Shown: positions 1 through 8,195 of the stretch, piece after piece
How the letters are laid out: the number at the start of each line of letters is the position of its first letter
Numbering within the stretch: position 1 is the stretch's first letter
Assembly (NCBI GenBank): GCA_910579745.1
Contig: CAJTVH010000009.1
Coordinates: 16,470 to 80,469, forward strand
Direction of reading: 5' to 3'
DNA: 64,000 bases
Source: an uncultured Clostridia bacterium
Lineage (GTDB): Bacteria; Bacillota; Clostridia; Lachnospirales; CAG-274
Made by a program: the position numbers and the translations under genes
Notes under the pieces: model-generated
What the model was told of the DNA's origin: nothing
The model's database searches: none
What the model saw: only the letters and a program-made list of their open reading frames with translations

Positions 1-78
1 TTTTAAGAAAAACTGAGCTAAAGACAATAAAGTTATTTATCCGTAATATATAAAAGTAATATTTCCACTTTTATCTAA

Positions 79-258
79 GGCCTATCTGAAAACTATCTAT
101 TATAAAAATTGCACAAGATTTTAAAATGTTTAAAAATTTTATATGCTTTTATAAAAGGAAAATATCCAAAAAAATTATAAAAAATAAAATGAAATTGAAC
201 TATTTCTTATTTTATTTTTATAATTTTTTGTACATATTTTAGCTTTCAGATACTCTCT
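79..258. repeat. Family B inverted-repeat element, diverged copy
   Basis: The ends read TATCTGAAAACT on the left and a matching inverted TTTCAGATACTC on the right, with an AT-rich centre containing AAAATTATAAAAAATAAAA. The same ends and core recur near 3.1, 6.3, 38.9 and 41.1 kb. No coding potential is seen. With the family E repeat that follows, it fills the 442 bases before parB, where I see no parA or other gene. Confidence 0.6.
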
Positions 259-262
259 AATT

Positions 263-405
263 AACTGAAAAACTTTCCGCTTTTTAAGCGGTATGATTAT
301 TTTTTATATTCAAGCGGGGAGTGTAATATGTATAAAAGTTATTTAAAACGCTGTAAATTTAAAGTGTTTTTATGAAATAAAAATACAAATAGTCTTTAAC
401 AAATT
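263..405. repeat. Family E intergenic repeat
   Basis: A small hairpin (CGCTTTTTAAGCGG) is followed by a conserved tail, ATGAAATAAAAATACAAATAGTCTTT. Close relatives of this tail occur near 3.43, 43.14, 60.07 and 62.55 kb, always outside genes. It ends just before the parB ribosome binding site, so it may form part of the parB leader. Function is unknown. Confidence 0.55.
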
Positions 406-442
406 ATAAATTAAATTTAAAGAAAGGATTATACGATGTTTT

Positions 443-1366
443 ATGACACATAAAAAAGGTTTAGGCAAAGGCATTAACGCTTTATTCGGACAAAATATCA
501 GCAATGATGAAAGCGTGAGCGACAATGAGTCAGTAAATATTAGTTCAGATGATAAGAACGTTGTTATTGAAGCTGATATTAACAAAATTGAGCCTAATAA
601 AAATCAACCGAGGACAAGTTTTGATGAGGAAAAAATAGCTGAGCTAGCAGAGTCTATAAAGGAAATAGGAATTGTACAGCCTATTGTTGTAAAAAAGAAC
701 GGCGATTTCTTTATGATTATAGCGGGGGAGAGAAGATGGAGAGCGGCAAGAAAAGCTGGACTCAAAACTATTCCTGTTATCATTAGAGAATATGATGAGG
801 CGGAAGCTCTTGAGGCGTCTCTAATTGAGAATATACAAAGGGAAAATTTAAATCCTCTTGAGGAGGCTTTTACTTATAAAAAATTTTACGACGAGTTTAA
901 CTTTAATCAGGAGACTATAGCGAAAAAGGTGGGTAAAAGCAGGACGGCCGTTACTAACTCAATGCGTCTTTTAAATCTCGACAAAAGAGTTCAAAATTTT
1001 TTAAAAGAAAACAAGCTGTCGGGGGGGCACGCCAGAGCTTTATTATCTATTTCTAACGGTGATTTACAGTTTGAGGCGGCGGAAAAAGTGATAGAGGAAA
1101 GTTTAAGTGTGCGTATGACGGAAGATTTTGTTAAAAACTTTCTTGAGAATATTGAAAGGCAAAATTTAAAAAATGAGAATGAAAAAGAAAAAAAGGCGCA
1201 ACCTAATTCTGAGATGTACAATCAAATAGCGAAAAGTCTTAATGACATTTTAGGCACGAAGGTTAATATTAAAAACGGAAGGAACAAAGGAAAAATAGAA
1301 ATAGAATATTATTCCGAAGAAGAACTCGACAGGCTTATTTGTTTATTTAAGGCTATACCTCGATAA
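443..1366 (+). CDS. parB: ParB/Spo0J chromosome-partitioning protein
   Basis: Encodes a 307-residue ParB-family CTPase and DNA-binding protein, which loads on parS sites and works with ParA and SMC in origin segregation. The N-terminus GLGKGINALFG is the typical ParA-interacting peptide. IEPNKNQPR and the GERRWRAARKAG box around residues 90-105 belong to the CTP-binding ParB/Sulfiredoxin domain. The helix-turn-helix (ETIAKKVGKSRTAVTNSMRLLNL) follows at about 155-180, then a C-terminal dimerisation region. The ATG is preceded by AGAAAGGA at somewhat long spacing, about 14 bases. ParA would be expected just upstream but is not in the 442 bases available. DUF4446 follows 50 bases downstream, a common clostridial arrangement. 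Confidence 0.95.
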   Translation: MTHKKGLGKGINALFGQNISNDESVSDNESVNISSDDKNVVIEADINKIEPNKNQPRTSFDEEKIAELAESIKEIGIVQPIVVKKNGDFFMIIAGERRWRAARKAGLKTIPVIIREYDEAEALEASLIENIQRENLNPLEEAFTYKKFYDEFNFNQETIAKKVGKSRTAVTNSMRLLNLDKRVQNFLKENKLSGGHARALLSISNGDLQFEAAEKVIEESLSVRMTEDFVKNFLENIERQNLKNENEKEKKAQPNSEMYNQIAKSLNDILGTKVNIKNGRNKGKIEIEYYSEEELDRLICLFKAIPR

Positions 1367-1416
1367 TTTTAAAAATCTATTTTTACGGAAAGGAAAAAAA
1401 TTTTTGGTGTTGAATT

Positions 1417-1929
1417 ATGATTTTTTTTGATTTTATTAACAAAAGCAGCGCTTTTATTATTTTAGGTCTTGTTATATTTTCTATAATACTTCTTATTTTA
1501 TGTATCATCGCTCTTAGAAAAGCTTCTAATGTGAAAAAAAGAGTCAGCCAGTTTATGGGCGATAAAAGCAGCGGGGATTTTGAGGATATGCTTAAAAGTT
1601 TTATTGAGCGGTCAAACGCTATTGACGAGAGACATAGCAGAATTATTAACGACATAAGAGCTATCCAAAGGCAGATAAAATTCTGTATTCAAAAAATAGG
1701 AATTGTCAGATACAATCCTTTTGAGGACGTAGGCGGTGATTTATGTTACGCCGTAGCGATTTTAGACCAAAATAACGATGGGTTTGTTCTTAACAGCGTA
1801 TATTCAAGAGATGGATGTTATACATACGCCAAACCTATTGAAAAGGGAAAGTGCGCTAAATATAAATTGTCGGGAGAAGAAGAGGAAGCTGTTATTCAAG
1901 CCGTAAAATGTGAAAAGAAAGATGAGTAA
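1417..1929 (+). CDS. DUF4446 family membrane-anchored protein
   Basis: A 170-residue protein with one N-terminal transmembrane segment (about residues 10-35, FIILGLVIFSIILLILCIIAL). A predicted coiled-coil middle runs about 55-100, and a conserved C-terminal domain contains GIVRYNPFEDVGGDLCYAVA and a glycine-containing NDGFVLNSVYSRDG stretch. These are the hallmarks of DUF4446, usually encoded right after parB in Clostridia. The biochemical role is unknown. It probably shares a transcript with parB and is followed by a strong terminator. The family call rests on recognised sequence pattern rather than a search. Confidence 0.85.
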   Translation: MIFFDFINKSSAFIILGLVIFSIILLILCIIALRKASNVKKRVSQFMGDKSSGDFEDMLKSFIERSNAIDERHSRIINDIRAIQRQIKFCIQKIGIVRYNPFEDVGGDLCYAVAILDQNNDGFVLNSVYSRDGCYTYAKPIEKGKCAKYKLSGEEEEAVIQAVKCEKKDE

Positions 1930-1931
1930 TA

Positions 1932-1975
1932 AAAAACAAAAACTTGAGGTGATTTTTTCTCAAGTTTTTGTTTTT
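1932..1975 (+). terminator. Intrinsic terminator after parB-DUF4446
   Basis: A 17-bp perfect stem (arms 1932-1948 and 1959-1975) carries a T-rich right arm continuing into eight Ts. It lies directly behind the DUF4446 stop codon. The A-rich left arm lets it also serve the converging minus-strand gene. Confidence 0.85.
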
Positions 1976-2022
1976 TTTATATTTTAACGACTGAGGAATG
2001 TAATTTATATAAAAAATTGTTT

Positions 2023-2976
2023 TTATTTATCATAGTTAATAAATGACAAGCATAGTTTATTAAATTCCTCAAAGTCTTCCTCATTAGGAAGGCTTTTTCC
2101 TTTTAAGAGCTTTACGGTTACAGCGGGATTTAAAGTTTTTATTGTCTCAATATTTTTATAAGAGTCAATAAGAGAATCGCCATAGACTATCAAAACAGGA
2201 ATATCTATTTCGGGCAGAGATGTTTCTATACCTATCTCAAAGCTGTTTGTTATAAACGAGGTGAAAAGGTAACGATTAGTCCCGCCTCCTTTATGGGAAT
2301 AAGCGTATAGGTTATTTATTTTTTCATCCGTTATAAAAGCCGTGTCGGAGTATATGTTTTCTTTAAGAAAGGATTTTAAAACTTTTTTTGAGTTGAAATA
2401 ATTAAAAAATAAGTCCCCAAGTATGGGAAGATCTAAAGGCAGTTTTTTCAGCGCGTTGTAAAGTCCTGTTTTCTTAGGAGAGATAGGCGGGCAGACAAGA
2501 CATATTTTTTTAAAGTTATTAGGGTTAAAGACATAGGACATAGCCGAAATGGACGCCGATGTGTTTGAGGCGATTACAACGGCGGGTTCTTTTATTATAT
2601 CTGTTATAAAGTCATTTATAAGGCACACATAAAGATAGGATGAATAGGTTATGTCCGCCCGCTCGGAGTCGCCGTATCCCAAAAGATTTATTAAATAAAG
2701 CTTATTATTTTCAGCCAGTTCAAAAATATTTTTTTGCCATTCTTTCTCATTTGTTCCAGGAATTAAAGAATGAACCAAAAGTATGGGAGAGCCTTTTCCC
2801 ATTGTTTTATATGATATTTTTCCGAATTTCCAATTATATATATGTTCAGTAATATCGTCTTCATTTTTTGAGGGGGAAAGAGTCTTTTCGGCGTTTTTGA
2901 ATATTTTAACGTTTATAGCTATCGCTGAGAGCACCGCTGTGGTCGCCAGCGCTATAAGTTTTGATTTTATTTTCAT
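2023..2976 (-). CDS. Alpha/beta-hydrolase-fold protein, probably inactive
   Basis: A 317-residue protein with an N-terminal hydrophobic segment (residues 6-23) that should act as signal peptide or membrane anchor. Fold landmarks are visible: PILLVHSL at about 65-72, the YLINLLGYGDSERA strand-loop, a nucleophile-elbow region IASNTSAS at 135-142, and IPVLIVYGDSL before the acidic residue. Aligned by eye with the usual G-x-S-x-G elbow, the nucleophile position is Asn138 or otherwise irregular. The C-terminal position where the catalytic His is expected reads SLPNEEDFEEF, without His. The protein may therefore be a non-catalytic hydrolase-fold protein. It is transcribed towards the parB operon. 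Substrate is unknown. Confidence 0.7.
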   Translation of the reverse strand: MKIKSKLIALATTAVLSAIAINVKIFKNAEKTLSPSKNEDDITEHIYNWKFGKISYKTMGKGSPILLVHSLIPGTNEKEWQKNIFELAENNKLYLINLLGYGDSERADITYSSYLYVCLINDFITDIIKEPAVVIASNTSASISAMSYVFNPNNFKKICLVCPPISPKKTGLYNALKKLPLDLPILGDLFFNYFNSKKVLKSFLKENIYSDTAFITDEKINNLYAYSHKGGGTNRYLFTSFITNSFEIGIETSLPEIDIPVLIVYGDSLIDSYKNIETIKTLNPAVTVKLLKGKSLPNEEDFEEFNKLCLSFINYDK

Positions 2977-3003
2977 AAGTTTATCATTCCTTTTTTTATT
3001 TAT

Positions 3004-3190
3004 TTAGAGTGTATCTGAACTCTTTCTGACTATTAAAAGTACATAAAATCTTATTTTTTTAAAGATTATTTTTATTTTCTCAAAATTCAAATATTAAAAA
3101 AGTTATGAAAAAGTAAACGAAAACGATTCAAACTCGTTTTATTTTTTATAATTTTTCGCGCGTATTTTAGTTTTCAGATACGCTTTAGAG
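3004..3190. repeat. Family B inverted-repeat element
   Basis: Ends GTATCTGA and TTTTCAGATACGC are inverted copies of each other. The right part contains ATTTTTTATAATTTTTCGCGCGTATTTTAG, the reverse of the conserved family B left end. It lies in the 611-base gap between the hydrolase-like gene and argS. Confidence 0.6.
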
Positions 3191-3399
3191 ATTCAAATTT
3201 AATTTAATAAAAAAATATTTTACAGGCGCATAGTGTAGAAAGAGCGTCAGTAAAGAACACACGCGTAATGGTTATACTTAAACCAGTTTTTTAAAACAAA
3301 AGCTCTGATTTTCTGGCTTAGCCGCTATAAAATATTTTTTTTTATATACTTTTACACACTTTTAATAAAGTTAATATTATTATTTTAATAAACAAATAA

Positions 3400-3460
3400 G
3401 AGTAGGTAGACATTATTGGGGTTACAAGTATTTTTACGCGATAAAAATACTAATAGTCTT
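3400..3460. repeat. Family E repeat fragment before argS
   Basis: Contains GTATTTTTACGCGATAAAAATACTAATAGTCTTT, matching the tails of the family E repeats near 0.37, 43.1 and 60.1 kb. It abuts the argS promoter. The rest of the 2977-3587 gap shows no gene and no T-box signature (no AGGGTGG-type antiterminator sequence). Confidence 0.5.
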
Positions 3461-3464
3461 TGTC

Positions 3465-3493
3465 TTGTATTTTTATACAGTATGTGGTATTAT
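3465..3493 (+). promoter_or_regulatory. Promoter of argS
   Basis: TTGTAT at 3465-3470 and TATTAT at 3488-3493 are separated by 17 bases, with a TGG extended -10. The same TTGTAT / TGTGG-TAT architecture recurs in front of the small RNA candidate at 20.9 kb. Confidence 0.6.
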
Positions 3494-3587
3494 TATAGTA
3501 AGGATTTGTTTTTATCCTTTATATATTATACCATATTTTATATTATAATACAAAAATTACTTTATTTTTTTTAAGGAGATTTTTTTG

Positions 3588-5288
3588 ATGGATTTTAAAG
3601 AACGAATAGCGGAAGCTTTAAGCAAGGCTATAGCTGACGCTGATAAAAATGAGATTTATAGTTCAATTGAAATACCCTCTGACTTATCAAAAGGAGATTT
3701 TGCTTTTCCTTGTTTTAAATTAGCTAAGGTTTTGAGAAAAGCGCCTCCGTTAATAGCAAAAGAGATTTCGGAAAAAATGGATAAGCCAGACGGGATTGAG
3801 AAAATCGAGGTTGTAAACGCTTATATTAATTTTTATGCTGATAAGTCTGTTTTTATAAAAGAAATTCTTGTGAGAGTTTTTGAGAGAAAAGAAGAATACG
3901 GTAAATCTGATTATGGAAAAGGAAAAAATATTGTTATAGACTATTCCTCCCCAAATGTGGCCAAGCCTTTTCATATAGGGCATCTTCGTTCTACGGTTAT
4001 AGGAAACGCTCTTTATAATATATTTAACGCTATAGGATATAAAAGCGTTGGTATAAATCATTTAGGTGACTGGGGGACCCAGTTTGGCAAGCTTATTGTC
4101 GCTTATAAAAAATGGGGAGACAAAGAGGCTGTTGAAAGAGACGATATTAAGGAATTAAGCCGTATTTACGTAAAATTTCACGAGGAGGCGAAAGAAAATC
4201 CCGCCCTTGACGAGGAGGCGAGGGGATGGCTTGTTAAAATGCAGCAAGGAGACAATGAAGCCCTTGATTTATGGAGATGGTTTGTCGATATTAGTATGAA
4301 AGAGTTTAACAGGATATACGGCAGGCTTAACATTAAATTTGACTCATACAAAGGAGAAAGTTTTTACAATGATAAAATGGCCGCTGTCGTGGACGAGATA
4401 AAGGAAAAAGGTCTGCTTACAGAGAGTGAAGGGGCGAGAATCGTTGATTTAAGCGAATTTAATATGCCGCCATGTCTTATATTGAGAAGAGACGGAGGTA
4501 CTTTATATCCGACAAGGGATATTTCAGCCGCTATATATAGAAAAAAAACTTATGACTTTGATAAATGTGTTTATATAACCGCTCTTGACCAAAATTTACA
4601 TTTTGCCCAGTGGTTTAAAGTTATTGAACTTCTTGGATACGAATGGAGCGGAGATTTAGTTCATGTGCCTTTTGGACTTGTCAGTCTCGGAGACGGAAAG
4701 CTTTCCACAAGAAGCGGACACGTGGTTCTTATGGAGGATATTTTGAACAGCGCCGTTGAGAAAGCGGCGACTATTATTGAGGAGAAAAACCCTAATCTTG
4801 ATAATAAGAAAAAAATAGCGGAGGACGTCGGCATAGGAGCGGTTATTTTTAATGATCTATATAACAGCAGAATTAAAAACGTTGTTTTTGATTTGGGCAA
4901 AATGCTTAATTTTGACGGTGAAACAGGCCCTTATGTTCAATATACCCATGCGAGAGCGTGCAGTGTTTTAAGAAAAGCTGGAGTTTCAGATGTGGATTTT
5001 GACATAGATTTCTCCCTCCTAAGGGACGAGGCTTCAGTGGACGTGTGCAGAGTTTTGTCTGAATATCCTGAAAAGCTCATTGAGGCCTCTGAGAAATATG
5101 AGCCATATATAGTGACAAGGCATATTATCGCTCTGTGTCAGGCTTTTAATAAATTTTATCATGACAACAGCATACTTGGAAGCGACACTGAGCTTAGAAA
5201 GGCGAGAATAGCTTTGACTTACGCTGTAAAAACGGTTATTTACTCCGGTCTTTCCATACTTGGAATAAACGCTCCGAGGGAAATGTAG
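3588..5288 (+). CDS. argS: Arginyl-tRNA synthetase
   Basis: A 566-residue class I synthetase that charges tRNA-Arg with arginine. The N-terminal ArgS-specific domain (about 1-90) is followed by SPNVAKPFHIGHLRS with the HIGH signature at residues 129-132. KLSTRSGHVV at about 360-370 stands in the KMSKS position, as usual in ArgS. The C-terminal DALR anticodon-binding domain contains YVQYTHARACSVLRK and ends LSILGINAPREM, close to the family's normal end. A TTG at 3585 precedes the ATG. AAGGAG at 3573-3578 fits the ATG (9 bases) better. It stands alone on the plus strand, a few kb from the arginine biosynthesis genes. Confidence 0.97.
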   Translation: MDFKERIAEALSKAIADADKNEIYSSIEIPSDLSKGDFAFPCFKLAKVLRKAPPLIAKEISEKMDKPDGIEKIEVVNAYINFYADKSVFIKEILVRVFERKEEYGKSDYGKGKNIVIDYSSPNVAKPFHIGHLRSTVIGNALYNIFNAIGYKSVGINHLGDWGTQFGKLIVAYKKWGDKEAVERDDIKELSRIYVKFHEEAKENPALDEEARGWLVKMQQGDNEALDLWRWFVDISMKEFNRIYGRLNIKFDSYKGESFYNDKMAAVVDEIKEKGLLTESEGARIVDLSEFNMPPCLILRRDGGTLYPTRDISAAIYRKKTYDFDKCVYITALDQNLHFAQWFKVIELLGYEWSGDLVHVPFGLVSLGDGKLSTRSGHVVLMEDILNSAVEKAATIIEEKNPNLDNKKKIAEDVGIGAVIFNDLYNSRIKNVVFDLGKMLNFDGETGPYVQYTHARACSVLRKAGVSDVDFDIDFSLLRDEASVDVCRVLSEYPEKLIEASEKYEPYIVTRHIIALCQAFNKFYHDNSILGSDTELRKARIALTYAVKTVIYSGLSILGINAPREM

Positions 5289-5425
5289 GATTGAGTTTTT
5301 TTAGTTTCTGGGTTTGACGCTAAAAATCAATTTTACGATTATAGTCAGATAAAAATTTTTACTTTTTCTTAAATCGCTGTAATAAGGCGGTTTTGAGAGA
5401 AATTTAATATTTGGAGGTGAATTTT

Positions 5426-5548
5426 ATGTACGAATTTTTTTCTAACGCTATTTTTTGGGTATTTATTGTTGTAGCTGTTATTTCTATTGCTATTAACATA
5501 ATGAAAAAGAAAAATAAAAAAGATAAAGACGACGATAAAAAAGATTGA
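5426..5548 (+). CDS. 40-residue single-span membrane protein
   Basis: A short reading frame preceded by a strong TTGGAGGTG ribosome binding site at ideal spacing. The product has a hydrophobic helix at about residues 8-26 (IFWVFIVVAVISIAINIM) followed by a strongly charged tail of Lys and Asp (KKKNKKDKDDDKKD). It would sit in the membrane with the charged tail in the cytoplasm. No family is recognised. It lies 137 bases after argS and may be co-transcribed. The translation signals and composition make it a credible real small protein. Confidence 0.6.
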   Translation: MYEFFSNAIFWVFIVVAVISIAINIMKKKNKKDKDDDKKD

Positions 5549-5702
5549 GGGAAATAGATTATATGATAAGTTGTTTTTGAGCCGAGAAATTTATTATAAA
5601 GTTTAGAGTTATTGATTTACCATATTGCATAAATTTCTGTTATAAAATATTTTTTTTATGTTTATAAAACGCTGTAATGACGTAGTTTTGAAAGACGCGT
5701 AT

Positions 5703-5773
5703 TATAGTCAGACAAACATAAAAATAAATTTTATCCTGTTTCATCTTATTCATTTTCAAGTTTGATAAGTATA
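5703..5773. repeat. Family C short inverted-repeat element
   Basis: Begins TATAGTCAGACAAAC and ends CAAGTTTGATAAGTATA, the same terminal inverted repeats as the short element at 54.36 kb and the longer family C elements. It is the only recognisable feature in the 353-base gap 5549-5901. The rest is AT-rich with no clear gene. Confidence 0.5.
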
Positions 5774-5901
5774 AAATTTTTATATATGGTTATGATAGAT
5801 ATGTTTAATAGTTGTATGGGATTTTTAAGCGGACGTTTTTAATATGGCGGGATAATGGAGTTCGCTTTGATTTACCGTAAAAAGATATAGGTTGTGTTTT
5901 T

Positions 5902-6195
5902 ATGAGAGACAGAGATGATAAAGAAGAAATCTATAAAAATTTTAAATTCAGCGATTTTGAGAAATCAGAATTTGAAAGAAGAAAAACATCGGCTTTTGAG
6001 AAATGGGAAAAAAACAACGGAAGTCAAAATAAAATAAATCCTTATAATTTTATATCGATTTTTATTCTTATGGGATGTCTTGTCGGTGTCATTATTTCTA
6101 TTGTTTTGGATACAAATATTTCTTACGGCGTTTTATACGGCGTGCTGCTTGGGTTTTGTCTCGGTTCATTTATGGCTGGAAGAAAGAGAAAATAA
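5902..6195 (+). CDS. Small two-span membrane protein
   Basis: A 97-residue protein. The first half is charged and hydrophilic (MRDRDDKEEIYKNFKFSDFEKSEFERRK). Two hydrophobic segments follow at about 48-68 (FISIFILMGCLVGVIISIVL) and 72-92 (ISYGVLYGVLLGFCLGSFMAG), then a basic RKRK tail. The ribosome binding site is weak. A strong terminator begins at its stop codon, supporting expression on this strand. Not assigned to a family; the glycine-rich hairpin resembles many small bacterial membrane proteins of unknown role. Confidence 0.7.
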   Translation: MRDRDDKEEIYKNFKFSDFEKSEFERRKTSAFEKWEKNNGSQNKINPYNFISIFILMGCLVGVIISIVLDTNISYGVLYGVLLGFCLGSFMAGRKRK

Positions 6196-6239
6196 AAAAG
6201 ACGGGTATGAAAGATTTATTTTTTCATACCCGTCTTTTT
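6195..6239 (+). terminator. Intrinsic terminator
   Basis: An 18-bp perfect stem (6195-6212 with 6222-6239) ends in a T run at 6234-6241, directly at the stop codon of the two-span membrane protein. Confidence 0.85.
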
Positions 6240-6254
6240 TTATAGCAAACTAGT

Positions 6255-6412
6255 TGGTATCTGAAAACAAAAATACGCGCGAAAAATTATAAAAAATAAA
6301 ACGAAATAGAAAGGTTATTATATTTAATTGAACCGTTTTCGCTTATTTTTTAATAATTTTTTGGATATTTCGCGTATATAACTGATAGCTTATGATAGTT
6401 TTCAGACACTCC
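6255..6412. repeat. Family B inverted-repeat element, well preserved
   Basis: Left end GGTATCTGAAAACAAAAATACGCGCG and right end TAGTTTTCAGACACTCC are inverted. The interior includes AAAATTATAAAAAATAAAACGAAA and GAACCGTTTTCG. It is almost the same as the copy at 41.0 kb over its full length, so the two spread from a common source fairly recently. It lies between converging genes. Confidence 0.75.
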
Positions 6413-6474
6413 ATAACTTAAAAATAAACAAGTTCGGCGGATAAAAATTATTTTCAAATTGGTTTGATATAGTT

Positions 6475-6954
6475 TTAATAGAGAGATGATTTTTTTCCAT
6501 AAATCTGAGCGACCTCGATTTTCATTACAGTTACGGATTTAAGTATTTTATCGTCGAAATTAAAATCATTTTTTGAGTTTAAATATTGATTCATTAGAAT
6601 CGTTAATCCATACGCTTTTTCATTTTCCGGTAATATTTTTATAATTCCGTTTCCGCATACGCTCTCATATTCCATAGTTGATTTACAGGCTGTTTTATCG
6701 TTTAAAATTAGATTTTCTAAACAGCGCGCGGCAAAACCCACGTGGTTATTTTTATTTAAAAGGTCTATTTTTTTTCCTTTACCGGATCCGTGTAAATATA
6801 TCTCAAACAGTCCGTTTTTTAAAGTTACTCCAAAATTTAAGGGTATTATATAGGGAAAGTCTTTATCGAAAAAGGCTATGTCGCATACCTCACATTTTTT
6901 CATAATTTTATAAATTTCTTTTATATCTGTTATTTCCCTGTCGGTTCTTCTCAT
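6475..6954 (-). CDS. Pyridoxamine 5'-phosphate oxidase-like / NimA-type flavin-binding protein
   Basis: A 159-residue split-barrel flavoprotein of the NimA / 5-nitroimidazole-reductase-like group. It starts MRRTDREI and has the typical IYKIMKKCEVCDIAFFDKDFPYIIPLNFG strand pattern. LHGSGKGKKIDLLNKNNHVGF matches the family's H-G-x-x-x-G-K-K loop near the FMN site. YESVCGNGIIKIL follows. Members bind FMN and reduce small molecules; the true substrate here is unknown. It starts 33 bases after argD on the same strand with an AAAGGA site, so it is probably the last gene of the argCJBD transcript. Confidence 0.8.
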   Translation of the reverse strand: MRRTDREITDIKEIYKIMKKCEVCDIAFFDKDFPYIIPLNFGVTLKNGLFEIYLHGSGKGKKIDLLNKNNHVGFAARCLENLILNDKTACKSTMEYESVCGNGIIKILPENEKAYGLTILMNQYLNSKNDFNFDDKILKSVTVMKIEVAQIYGKKSSLY

Positions 6955-6987
6955 TATTTTCGTTATCCTTTATTTGATTTCTAAAAT

Positions 6988-8157
6988 CTAAAATTCAGAC
7001 AATACCGAATCGAGAATATTTATTCCCTCGTCAATATGTTCTTTTTCGGCTATCAGTGATGGAACAAAACGGATTACGTTTTTTCCGGCGTTTACAAGAA
7101 GCAAACCGTTTTCTATAGTACGTTTTATTATATCGGAAACAGTTATAGATAGTTCTATACCCTGCATATATCCTATACCCCTCACGTCGGTTATTATGGG
7201 ATATTTCGCTTTTAAAAAATTCAATTTCTCGGTGAGATATGAACTATTTTTTCTAACGTTTTCAAGAAGCCCGCCCAAAAGCTCATCTACAACAACATTT
7301 CCGGCAGCGGCGGCGAGAGGGTTTCCTCCGAAAGTAGAGGCGTGGTCTCCAGGTTTAAAGCTTTCGGCGAGTTTGTCTGTAGCCGCCATTAAGCCCATAG
7401 GTACACCCCCGGCTATACCTTTAGCGGTGCATACGGCGTCAGGTTTGACTTTAAAAGTCTGATAAGCGAAAAGTGTTCCAAGACGTCCAACTCCGCACTG
7501 TACTTCGTCAAATATAAGCATAATATCGTTTTCGTCACAAAGTTTTCTTATTTTCTCAAGATATTCTTTTTCCGCGGGATGTATTCCGCCTTCACCCTGT
7601 AATGGTTCCAATAAAACCGCGCATGTTTTATCTGTTAATACTTTGGTAAGCGACTCAAAGTTATTAAACTCGGCGTATTTTATCCCGGGAAGAAGTTCAC
7701 CCAAACCTTCCTGATAGTGAGGCTGTCCTGTAGCTGTTACAGCCCCGAAAGTTCTTCCGTGAAATGAGTTTTTCATTGTGATAATCTCATAACGATTTGT
7801 TTTGCTTCCATATTTTCTGGATACTTTTAGCGCCGCCTCTATCGCCTCGGCTCCGCTGTTACAGAAAAATACTTTATCAAAGTCGCTATTTTTAACAAGC
7901 TTTGAGGCTAATGATATTTGAGGCTTTGTATAATAAAGATTTGAGCAGTGTATTAATGTTTTAGCTTGGTCGGCTATTGTTTCCGTTAATTTTTTATGAT
8001 TGTGTCCCAATGAGTTTACGGCTATACCAGCCACAAAGTCAAGGTATTTTTTTCCATTATCATCATAAACGTACATTCCGTCTCCTTTCTCAAGAACAAT
8101 AGGAAAACGGTTATAAGTATTCATTACTGTTTCAGAGCCTAACTCAAAAGTGTTCAT
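6988..8157 (-). CDS. argD: Acetylornithine aminotransferase
   Basis: A 389-residue class III PLP-dependent aminotransferase, converting N-acetylglutamate semialdehyde and glutamate to N2-acetylornithine and 2-oxoglutarate. Visible landmarks are CNSGAEAIEAALKVSRKY (PLP phosphate site), SFHGRTFG, the DEVQ motif at 217-220 and the Schiff-base lysine in CTAKGIAGG (Lys246). TFGGNPLAAAAG follows. Length is normal. The start follows a clear AAGGAGG. It is the fourth gene of argCJBD, 38 bases after argB. Confidence 0.96.
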   Translation of the reverse strand: MNTFELGSETVMNTYNRFPIVLEKGDGMYVYDDNGKKYLDFVAGIAVNSLGHNHKKLTETIADQAKTLIHCSNLYYTKPQISLASKLVKNSDFDKVFFCNSGAEAIEAALKVSRKYGSKTNRYEIITMKNSFHGRTFGAVTATGQPHYQEGLGELLPGIKYAEFNNFESLTKVLTDKTCAVLLEPLQGEGGIHPAEKEYLEKIRKLCDENDIMLIFDEVQCGVGRLGTLFAYQTFKVKPDAVCTAKGIAGGVPMGLMAATDKLAESFKPGDHASTFGGNPLAAAAGNVVVDELLGGLLENVRKNSSYLTEKLNFLKAKYPIITDVRGIGYMQGIELSITVSDIIKRTIENGLLLVNAGKNVIRFVPSLIAEKEHIDEGINILDSVLSEF

Positions 8158-8195
8158 TATTTTCTCCTCCTTATTAATTGATTGTGAGAGCCATT

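Noticed and set aside
2977-3587. T-box riboswitch before argS
   Set aside because: No AGGGTGG-like antiterminator element or specifier stem could be found; the gap is explained by repeats and a simple promoter.
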